A stretch of 64,000 nucleotides of DNA, taken from positions 6,448,001-6,512,000 of the forward strand of contig OZ316896.1 of the NCBI GenBank assembly GCA_973895155.1. The letters are read 5' to 3'. Positions 31,305 through 42,100 of this stretch are shown in pieces (position 1 is the stretch's first letter; every line of letters begins with the position of its first letter). The position numbers and the translations under genes are program-made. Origin of the DNA: Marsupella aquatica (lineage: Eukaryota; Marchantiophyta). Below the pieces are notes generated by a model, which saw nothing but the letters and a program-made list of their open reading frames with translations, had not been told where the DNA came from and searched no databases.

Positions 31305-33258
31305 CTCACATATTAAGATGACTTCCAAAGGCCATGGGTCTGAGGTGGATCTTTTGCGGCAAATGCAACCTGGAGGGATGCTTGAAGGTGCTTGGGTAAG
31401 CTTTGATGTCATGAAACAAATGACCAAGGATTGGGTGACTTTCAGCGCACACGTTTATGATCACAATTACCGCGCATTGTGTACAATATTTACTTGCGAG
31501 GTAAAAGTTGAGGACACGACGTCGTTCGAGAAGGCTTGGAGATTAATGATTGAGGTTTCCAAAGAGAATGGGTTAGATAATCCAACCATTCATGGCTTCA
31601 TGGCAGACAATGCCCAAGCCGGATGGTTAGCAGTCCGGAATGTTTTTTTTGGAGGGCACCCAAACCCTGAACGGGAGAGGACGGACGCTTTCCATTTTTA
31701 CCAAGCTTTTCATCGCCATTCTGTTGAAGGAGTGTTGGAAGAGAAGTAGGCAGAACTTCGAATGCTATGGGATAAATTATGGAATGCACCGACATTTGTA
31801 GAGGCTTACCGACTTTCAAGAGAGATTGACCTATGGTGGCAGTTGGGTAACAACTTACTTGGAAAGCTCCAAATGCTTCAGAGTTGGATATCGTGGTGGG
31901 TTGTGCGTTGGAGGCAGTGGGGAAATTTTATTTGCTTGGTGAGTAATAGCGCCTGGCGCTAGTAATATGCAAGTCAGATTCCTTTGTAGAAGTACATTTT
32001 TCAAATGACATTCCTCAACATTCCATCCAAAGAATCCAAATAATGTAATTGATTCTCAAATATTGACCTGTTTATTTTCATAAACATGTGATTACACAAT
32101 AATATTGATGGTTTTGTCAAAATGTTCTGCCTAGCGCCTGGCGCTAGTATGTTTTGCGGATTCTTACTAGTGTTTATGCTTTGTCGTTCCAGGACAAAAG
32201 TGCTGAAGAAGGCGCTAGGATTCCTAACTATACCGGATCAAAGTTTGTTCACGTAGGAATGAAAGCATGGATAATGAAAAAAAGTTGGGCTCTTCGAGGC
32301 ATGTGAAATGGATCAGAATCGAGCTATATCTCAGGTTGCAGCATATATCGCATATCGAAAAGGATTGAGTAGAGGAAGAGGTCCTACAATATGGGAACTA
32401 ACTTTCCGTTCAGCAGACCAGGCAGGTTCCCCAAAGCTGTTCGAGGATGCGATGAACATGCTCCTCTCCAATGCAGCTAAGTTTGACTTGGAGAGAAGCG
32501 TTCCTCTCAATGGAGATGTTGTAACAAAGTCTGTCAAGAGGAAAGGACCTGCAACTGGGATTGTCTCGCCACAAGACTCCCACCGGCATGATAAAGTCCT
32601 TATCACATCGCCGAATACCAGATCACTCAAGCGTAAAAATCTGCACCACACAATGTTTGCTTTCGTATCGGAAGAAAAACCTGATGACATTTTCGTTGTC
32701 AATCTCTCAGGAAGTGATGATTCAAGGGATGCAGAACGTGATGATTTCAGTACACCGCAGGGTCAACATCAATCACGTTCAACACAATACCCACAAAGCG
32801 CTCCCACTGTACTTCAGCAGACATCGCTCCAATCTCCAGTTCTTGAAACAGAAGTCATGCAGGGTTCATGGCATCTGCGTCAGACATCAAGATTTGGGGC
32901 CGGTCCATAGTGCAACGCGTCATTTGGCGGTAGTTCTGAGAGAGATGAGTGTCGAAATAGAGTGAAGAAAGTTGGGTTCCCCTCATCAAATGGTGTCATT
33001 GGCATTGTTGTCAAAGGACAATGCATGTTCAGGGGGGAACCCATAGCCAAAATGATATGGTTCTGCCCAAACAACACATGTTATCGGAGCCGTCCCCGCC
33101 GTGGTGTAGTGAACCTGCCCTCCTTTCCTGATGTTCTTTCTGTTATAAAAGGAACAAATGTTTCGGATGCTGAGATGAAGTATCTTGTTGACTAGGGAAT
33201 ACCTATAGCCCGAGGAAGAGACGGTCCTCTACCTCCACCATCACTTTTTGAGCTTTGA
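31305..33258 (+). pseudogene. E0 gene B continued: MULE-like transposase core and C-terminal region
   Basis: Resumes the transposase frame at the E1 edge with SHIKMTSKGHGSEVDLL. The core reads GAWVSFDVMKQ, AHVYDHNYRALCTIFTCEV, EDTTSFEKAW, HGFMADNAQAGWLAVRNVF and AFHFYQAFHRHS, the layout of a MULE-type DDE transposase. A TAG stop lies at 31747. A donor (GTGAGT) near 31940 and an acceptor near 32190 bound an intron holding two 15-mer palindromes. The next exon (about 32191-32910) has a 1-nt shift in an A-run near 32280 and continues to an ORF at 32962-33258 with a TAG at 33193 and a TGA end at 33256. The function of the later part is unclear. Confidence 0.6.
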
Positions 33259-33676
33259 ATCAACATAAACTTATTTCCAAAGAGAGTCAATCTTCTGGAA
33301 CACACTGTTCGTCTCCGGAGTCGGAATGGAAAGAACACGGTTCCTCGATCGACCTTGACCCATGGTCACATGAAGAGGATTGAATCTGCAAGCTAGAAAA
33401 GAGACCATGTTCGTCCAAGGACAGTGGGATGTTTCTATTAGGAACTCATGGGGGAAGCAATTCAAAGTACAAACACATGAGAATCTAAGGACGTCGAATA
33501 GTTACTTTGTGCAGATTTGTATTTTCCCGACTTGTTCTTGTGAGGATTTCTATCGTCGACATTCTCGCAGACATCCATATATGCCTTGCAAACATTTGTA
33601 CTGTGTGAGTATCATTGCTAGTTTTACTTTACTCTTTCCTTTCAACATTTTAGAGAAATTTACCTTGGAGGTCTAA
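33259..33676 (+). pseudogene. SWIM zinc finger exon of the E0 transposase
   Basis: The open frame at 33380-33676 includes CSCEDFYRRHSRRHPYMPCKH, matching the CxC...CxH SWIM signature found C-terminal to the catalytic core of MULE transposases. It probably ends at the GTGAGT donor near 33607. It lies after, not before, the tail segment at 32191-33258, so the exon order is odd or the locus is rearranged. A stop precedes it near 33397. Confidence 0.55.
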
Positions 33677-36600
33677 GTCTGGATAGCCCTCCAATGGCTC
33701 CCTCCTCTATGAATGAAACCTTTGGTGGGCTTAGAATGCTTAGAAACATCTAGGAAAAAGCTTTCCAATGAGCCTTGCATTTTAGATATCTAGTATCAAG
33801 TACATCACATTTTTTTGAATTTTTTGCCCTCCTTGATAGTCGGCCATTTCTTCCTGATCCTTGCACAAAACATTTTGCTCTTAAAAATGTTTAGATCCAT
33901 TTTGGAAAGATATTTCAAATGAGCCTAGCTGTGTCAGATTTGTTAAGCATTTGAAGAGCCTACAAATTGCTGGATTGCTCTACACTTCCTTGAACATCTA
34001 GCTACAACATCAGCTAAAATGATTTCAAATTTTCCCTTCACGGCATTAAAGTTTTCATGCTTAGAATTCTCAGGATTTTTCTGAAACACTTTTTCATTAA
34101 GCCTACAATGTTACATTTCATGAAATATTGACGAGCTCACAAATTGTTGAATCTCTCTACACTTTCTTGAAAGTCTAACTATGTAGTCAGCACAAAATGA
34201 TAGCAGATTTTTCACTCATCTCTTAATTATACCTTTTATACTTCAACACTTAGAAATGTTTTCGAGAGAGATTTCCAATGAGCCTTGCCTGAGGGATATG
34301 CTTGGTATACCCCCTACCAGTAAAACTTTACTTGATCAGCCCCGAGAAAGTTTTTGCCCTGATACCCCCTCTTAATGAGCCGTACACTCAGTTCTTATAT
34401 AAGGCAAAAGTGCACGGGTCCCTACTGTACCTTACCTTTTCACCACAATAGTTGCCTCATGTGCTTGACCATGTATGCAATGGGGCCACACTTTCGTGCT
34501 GTGGCACTAGCTCAATTCCTAGCTAGGATTTGAATACATTATGGATGATGTCAAATTGTATTGATGTTCTGATAAGTCAAGACGCAATACATTGTGGAGA
34601 GCTAGTGTCGCCTTTTCTTGCGGGTTCTAGGCAGGAACATTGTTCTCTCATGGGTTTAGGCAAGCACGATTATTTAGTTGGTTTGGGCAAAGGCAATGAC
34701 AATTTTAGGCACGCACAAAATCAGTAAGGTTTAGGCTTGAAGGAAAGCTTTACCCCGAGTATAAACTAGCAATGTGGGAAGGACTCTTTTCTGATAATTT
34801 TAATGTTTATGTTTAGGGTGAGCCTTATGTGGTGCGTTTTCCAACCCTCTAACCGATGAAACCACCATCAACCCACCATCTACCACTGGTTAATTTATGA
34901 CTTGCTGATAGCCACTTCATCAGCTATCTGCCTGAGAAACATGCTAACCTTCCTTAGCCACACCTGCTAGAACAATTCTTTCACTGGACTTGTGAAACCC
35001 TGTTGTGCTGAATCCTCACTCTTCTCTTTAACTTAATTGGGTATGTTAGTTTGTATTCCGCCCCGGAATGTACACATTTGTCTTACTTGTTTAAGCCAGC
35101 TGAGGGTCTTTCTCACTACACAACCCACACTTCACTGACAAAACATTCTCAATGCCTCACGTTCTCTCTGAATTGGGTGCGGCAGTCTCCAATCAAGCTG
35201 ATGCGATTCACACTCTGTTCACTAGATCCACTCCTTCTGATGTAAATTGATCAAGCAAAATGTATTAACAATTCACACTGTTTCTTGGTCTATTGACAAA
35301 GACTTGCAAACTAGGCCAACAAAGGCCAACTCAATTCAAGAAATCACACAAAGATTCAAGATAACTTGTTGTTTACTCATATCCAGCAGTCCAGATTTAG
35401 CCAAGAGCTTCTTTAACTCACAAAGCAATTGATACACTAAAGGCTTAACTGAGAGAAAGCCCAAACACCCATGCTGCCAGGGTTTTTATCCCTGCAGCGT
35501 TGGGGTCCACATGATCTGCAAGAATCCTAACAATTCAATCACAAGCTTACACCTTGATAATCTTGTTTATTTTCCTAAATTTAATTGCATTTACACTAAG
35601 TTGGAGTACAGGTGGAACCTGACTTCAAACAAGAACTGTCCTAATCCTAGTAGCAAGGTGTGACTTGCCTTGTTCTATTCTAAAGTAGTTGCACCCTTCT
35701 GGCCCAAGCCCGTCTTCTTCCGCCACGTCCTCCCTCCAACCAATGAGTGGCTCCCCTTAATTGTCAGATGACCGGCAACAACCCCTCACCATCTGGTCAT
35801 GCACATCCTTCTGATCGACTCTGCCTTAGCCTTGATGGCTTTGGCTTAATTCCTTCCCTAGCTTCCCGACATTGGCAATGTCCACCCCAGCTACGGCTTT
35901 GGTAACGGCCTTGGCCTCAATGTCGGACTTCACTTCCTCCCTCCATGCCTACTCCCTGATCCGCTTAGTCTCTAATCATTACCATTACCATTACCATCTA
36001 ACACCCAAGGCTTATCATTACTATAATCTATGAGAGCAAAGCAGTGTCAGAACCCATTTACCATAGCTCTGAGTTTATCAGCAAAACTTACTTTTATTAC
36101 GACCATAGTTTCACAAATGTGGGCTGCCATGCTCTCTACTTCCTCCAAGGTTGCCCTCTAAGCGGTCGGGACGGGTATAGCCACCGAGACAGGAAATAGG
36201 AAAACAGGAATTCTGGTAGCAAAAAATTGTTTGCTGTTATCAAGAATATGTTGTTGTTACCAGGAAAAGTTAGTCATTGGAACAGGATAATACTTCATTA
36301 CTTCAAGCCAGATACATCTGAAAAAAAGCAATATGCATTGCGCTTCATTTACATTCTAGAGCTTAGAACCAACTAACACGACAACAATTGTTGTCTGATG
36401 ATAAGTGAGTCCGGAATCACCAACATACTTCTGGAAAATAGTGTCCCAAAAACCACAGACACACAAACATTTACCAGTGAATGCCATGGGAAAAAACATT
36501 GACATGGTAGGTCCCACCATAAGTAACATAATATTATAGGCCGACAATAAGGCAGAAAACCACAAATGAAAACTTTGGACAATTTGAAAGACCACCAACG

Positions 36601-39145
36601 ATGGGCTAGCGCCTGGCGCTAGCTAAAATGGAAACAACCAACACATTTAGAAAATGACATTGGATGAATGCAGAATGTGGGAAACAAAAATTTAAAATAT
36701 CATTTCCAGTGATAGGATTACAATGAAGTAAATGATAATAAGGAAAACTTCCATCCCAGCGCCAGGCGCTAACATAAAACTATACCGTTGTCATACGACA
36801 AAAACTAATATAACCATTTCGAGTATAGGACAAATATATCCTTCTCTATAAACCATGAGCATTCTCCCTCTCCAAGATCAGTCGGACTTCTCCAACTCTG
36901 AGAATTGGTTGGCTAGTCAAAGTAGATTCCTCAACGTCTAGTTTGAAAACGGTCTGGAAAACCCAGTGGAATATATGCTTGGGCTAGGTTTATAGTTAGA
37001 TAATGAATTAGAGACGAAAGGTAAATAAATAATGAAGGTCGACTTCAATCTTTAATCTTTAATCCAGGCAATTAGCTTCAATGGTAGATAGAAGCAATTC
37101 AAAATTAAGGGGAACCTGGATGAGCATTAATAGGGAAATTGAAATGACTTCATCTTCCAGGTTGCTCCATGATCCAATATGCTATGTCCATATGATTATA
37201 GGTGATCACATACTGTAGGACTCACAAAACAGAGCACAAAAATTTGATATAATACTTAAGAATATTTCCAAGGACCTGCATCTCTTATTGAATTTAAGAA
37301 TGGCTATAGAGAGACAAGAAGTTGGAGTGCGAGAACTAAATAAAAACAATGGCCAAGACCATTTTTGTACTCTGCCTCTTTTCGCCCTTCTTTAGTAAAG
37401 ATTAAATGGCTTGATCTGATTTCAGTCAAGAAACCTAAGGCAAGACCAGGAAGTGAAGGAAACTTTACATAAGTCACTGCTGGTTTTTAGGGCTTGGTGG
37501 AAACCACTCCGGTAGGGTTGTGAGCCGAGTCACATGCAAAGATGACAGGAAGGGGAGAAGTGGGAAATCCTTGTTTAAAACGCGTTTTGCCCAAACCAAC
37601 CTTCCAGATCGGTGTTTGTCATCACAGGGTCGATGGAACGCATAGCTCAGAACTGAAGTACAATGCCTAACTCCAGTAGTGGATGACTGTCATTCCTTCG
37701 CTCACACACACTGTTCCAGTTCGGGTGCCACTCCGGCGTCTCGTTGGAGGTCCTTTATTTCACAGATGATGAGACCTTACAGAGGAGGGAAAAGGTCGTT
37801 GAGGAGGCAATCACGATACCACGACCTGGGATTGTGAGATATAAAGGAAACAGGGGTGCGATTGGGAAGGACCGTCATGCGGTATATGTCGGCTCTGCAG
37901 GGTTTCGCTCCTGGGGATGATTTCTTCTAGGCCCTGAAGTTTGTCTGGAGACTCCAAGTTTTGCACTCGTCGCAAAGTGAGTTCTCGTAGCATATTTCTT
38001 CCACGCAGATTTGTCGATGATTAGGTCATCGCTCCTTGACAGTCGCAGCTTGGACCATCTTGTCAGCGTAAATATGTAGATGATGCCTAGAGTGGATGAT
38101 ATCTTTTACTTGTTCACCTAGAACATGGCGTGGGTATGTAATTGTGATACATTCTTCCTGAGAGACACCTCTACCTTTTATGAAGCTTCCAAGGTATGAT
38201 TTGCTCCAGGAATTGTCAAGGTAACTGCGACGACGGCCGAATCAAGTTTTGGGCCTCTTTGAAGCACTCCTATCTCGGGACTAATTGTTGTAGGTCCACT
38301 AGAACGGATTGCGTGATTAGAACACTTCTTACGAGCAACGTTTTTGAGTAGTAGGACTCGTGCGTCGCAATCGACACATAAAGGTAAAGAAAGCATGCGT
38401 AGTGGAGTCGGGTTCTTCTGTTTGTGTAGTTTGTGAACCGAATTCTGACTTGCGGTTGCTAGGAAACTCTGCCAAATGGTATTTTCACACACAACAATTA
38501 GAGCATAGATATGGATGTAGCCTTGCTTCTTTTAGTGCTGGAATAGCAAGTGTGGGTCTCAACGTACTCACATATGAGAGAGTATGAGGGTCGCCGATCA
38601 TGAAAGATTGAAAACTTGACTGGTTGTACCCATGTGATTGTGGGCAATATCCAAATTCCAGTTGAACTCTGAATGAACATGATGGCAATATTCACTTTCG
38701 TAACAGTTCCCTCATAGCAGTGTTTACCTACTCGTACCTGAGCTCAATTCAGGACATGCACTGTGCGTTAGTACTGTCTACAACAGGCTGTGAGGATAAG
38801 TGGTCCATGTCAAAAAATGCCAGGTAGGGTTTGGGTTGTGACGGTTGTTACCTGCGACGAACATGCTTCCTTTTCCCGGCGGGGGTGTTATTCCCTACGC
38901 AGGGTTTGTTAGTGACCGACTACTGAAACTTAAACCACATGAAGGATCGTGCAATCTGAAGTTCTGTACTATCTGTGGACGGTCCCTAAGTATGAATCGG
39001 CTTCTCCATGGAAGAAAATAAATTTCTGTTCGTATCTGTAAACTCAGTTGTCTGACATCCAGTTCCTCTTCGTGTTTCACAGGGAAAGCGTACCATCAAG
39101 GTTACTGGTGAGAAGTGAAGATCTCACAAGTTTGCGAATCGTGCT
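33677..39145. other. Intergenic region upstream of eIF5B, with an E0-type remnant
   Basis: No gene supported over about 5.5 kb; short ORFs are scattered on both strands and lack motifs. At 36180-36800 the sequence looks E0-derived: AGGAAATAGGAAAACAGG-like tracts as at 2.6 kb, and two 15-mer palindromes (36607 exact, 36757). A minus-strand open stretch at 36356-36598 may be exon debris. Near 39082 a polypyrimidine-like tract ending TTTCACAG could be a 3' splice site of a 5'-UTR intron of eIF5B. Confidence 0.4.
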
Positions 39146-42100
39146 ATGGCTCAAGCGAAGAAGAAGGGGGGAGGGAGGAAGGACAAGAAAGGAATTCCTG
39201 GTGATGAGGATGACTTCGATGTTGTTGAAATAACTGAGGTAGATGCCAATCCTTCTGAAGAGAATTCCCTGGCAGGCAAGAAAAAGGGAGGGAAAAAGGG
39301 AAAGAAGGGAGCAGAAGTCGATGATGAACAGTTTGAGGTCTCAGCGCCAATTAACTCCAAAGAGTCACTTGCAGAAGAATCTGTCGAAGATGATTACTCA
39401 TTTGGTAAGAAGAAGGGAGGTAAGAAGGGAAAGAAGGGAGTATTAGTTGATGACGAAGAGTTTGAGAGTTTAGCAACTATCAGGGCCAAAGAGGGTACGG
39501 CTGAAGAATCTGTAGAAGATGATCACTCATTTGGAGGTAAGAAGAAGGGAGGCAAGAAGGGAAAGAAGAGAGCACAAGTTGACGATGACGAGTTTGAGGT
39601 CTCAGCGAGTATCAATACTATAGAGGCACAAGCTGAAGAATCAGTCGAAGACGATTACTCATTTGGAGGTAAGAAGAAAGGAGGTAAGAAGGGAAAGAAG
39701 AAACCACAAGTCGTTGATGAAGAGGTTGAGGTTCTAGCGACAATCAGCGCCAAAGAGGCACTGGCTGAAGAATCAGTCGAGGATGATCACCCATTTGGAG
39801 GTAAGAAGAAGGAAGGCAAGAAGGGGAGGAAGGGAGCACAAATTGACGATGAAGAGTATGAGGTTCTAACGACCATCAGTGCCAAAGAGGCACCGGCTGA
39901 AGAATCAGTCGAAGACGATTACTCATTTGGAGGTAAGAAGAAGGGAGGTAAGAAGGGCAAGAAAGGAGCAGAAGTTGATGATGAAGAGTTAGAGGTTTTA
40001 GCAATCGTCACTGCCCTAGTGGTACCGGCTGAGGAATCAGTCGAAGATGATTGGGCGTTCGGAGGTAAGGAGAAGGGAGGTAAGAAGGGAAAGAAGGGAG
40101 CAGAAGTTGATGATGAAGAGTTTGAGGTTGAGATTTCAGAGACCATCAATGCCAAAGAGGCACCGGCTGAAGAATCAGTCGAAGATGATCACTCATTCGG
40201 AGGGAAGAAGAAGGAAGGCAAGATGGGAGGGTTCAACATTCTGGAGGAAATTCAACCTGAAGGAGATGAAATTGTTTTCTCTGGAAAGAAGAAACCCAAG
40301 AAGAGTAAGAAAGATATTAAAAAGGAGCAGGATGTTGAGGATACAGGAAGTGCAATCCAATCTCCTGTCGTGGCAGAAGAAGCTCAGGCTGCTGCAGATG
40401 TCTCCTCTGTTGTATTTGAATCATCTAATACCTCAGTAGCAGCCGGCAGCTTAAAGAAGAAGGGGAAGAAAGGGTCAAAAAGTGGCAGAACTGCCCAAGA
40501 AGAGGAGGATCTTGATGCCCTTCTTGCAGCACTGGAAGCTCCCAAGGTGTCGTCTGCCTCCAAGGCCTCTGAGTCTGACATACCTGCAGTGGGCACTCCG
40601 CCACCTCTCGTTGAAGCGAACAAAGAGGTATAATGTTTTTTTACGTCATTATTGGCTATACAGAGTCTTACTTTTGGATGTACATTTGTACGCACATCTG
40701 CAAAGCATCTCAGCTGATTAGAGATAAATATATTAACCAGACATTACCCATGCAACAGGTGCACTCAACATCGACAGTCACACAATCAAGTACTACAGAG
40801 CCAGAGGAAGTTGTGGAATCTGCAGCTGCAAAGAAAAAAAAGAAAAAAAAGGAGAAGGAGAAAGAGAAGAAGGCAGCTGCAGTTGAGAAGCCGAGTGATG
40901 AATTGTCTGCCGCAGATCAATCAGAGGCGGTTAAAGGCAAGATAGTGGAGAAGAAGGTTCCGAAGCATCTGAAAGCAATGCAAGAGCAGCTTTTGAAAAT
41001 TAAGGAGGCCGAAGAAAAGAGGAAACGAGAAGAGGAAGAGAAACGGCGCAAAGAGGAGGAAGAGCAGGCACGACTTGAAGAGCTGGAAAGGCAGAAAGAG
41101 GAAGCGAAGAAGAGGCGCAAAGAGCGAGAAAAAGAAAAGCTTATTCAGAAGAAAAAGGAAGGGAAACTTCTCACCGGCAAACAGAAGGAAGAAGCCCGTC
41201 GACTTGCACTCATGCGGGAGCAGATGCTTGCTCAAGCTGGACTGTCTCCAGACATTGAAGGAGGGCCAGCTGAGGATGCAGAAGCCGGTGCACCTCGCAA
41301 AACTAAGCCCAAATATGAAACTAAAAGCAAGAGAAGAAAGCCTGGCAGTCAGCAAGTAGCTGAACAACCTGGTGAAGTTGGACCTGTGGATGGGACAGAC
41401 ATGCACGTAGAAGAAAGTAATATTAAGGAAGAGGAGGAACCTGTCATTGAGCCTGTTGAACCCATGGAGGAGGCTGAAGCACATGTTGAAGACGCAATTA
41501 TGGTGGAACAACCCGTGCAGGAGACGGCTCTAGAACCAGAAGACGAGGAAGACGAGGAGGACTGGGATGCCAAGAGTTTTGAGGACGTTGCTCTCCCAGC
41601 AATCAAAAGTGCATTTGCCGAAGATGAAGTGGAAGATGTTAAGGAAGTGGCGGTAGCCCCTGCAGCTGGGAAGGTTACGAAGCGCGTGGTTTCCCAGGAT
41701 CCTGTTGCACCTCCACCTGCCAAAAGAACAGTATCTCCAGTGAAGCGCCCTCCTGCTCTAGTCGCTAAACGCCCTCATCAGAAGGACCAGGTCAATCGCA
41801 AGGCAGCTACCCCTGTTGCTGATGAAAGTGAAGATGATGAAGAGACAGAGAGTGACGAGGAAGAGAGTGACGAGGAAGATGATGCCGAGACAAGGAAGAA
41901 GCGCCTGGCCAAAGAAAAACGAGAAGCCCGAAAAGCAGATGCTCTCATGAAAAGAAGTGCAGATGATTTACGGTCCCCTATTTGTTGCATTCTTGGGCAT
42001 GTTGACACAGGAAAAACTAAGTTGCTTGATTGCATACGGAGGACAAATGTGCAAGAGGGTGAGGCAGGGGGCATTACGCAGCAGATTGGCGCTACTTACT

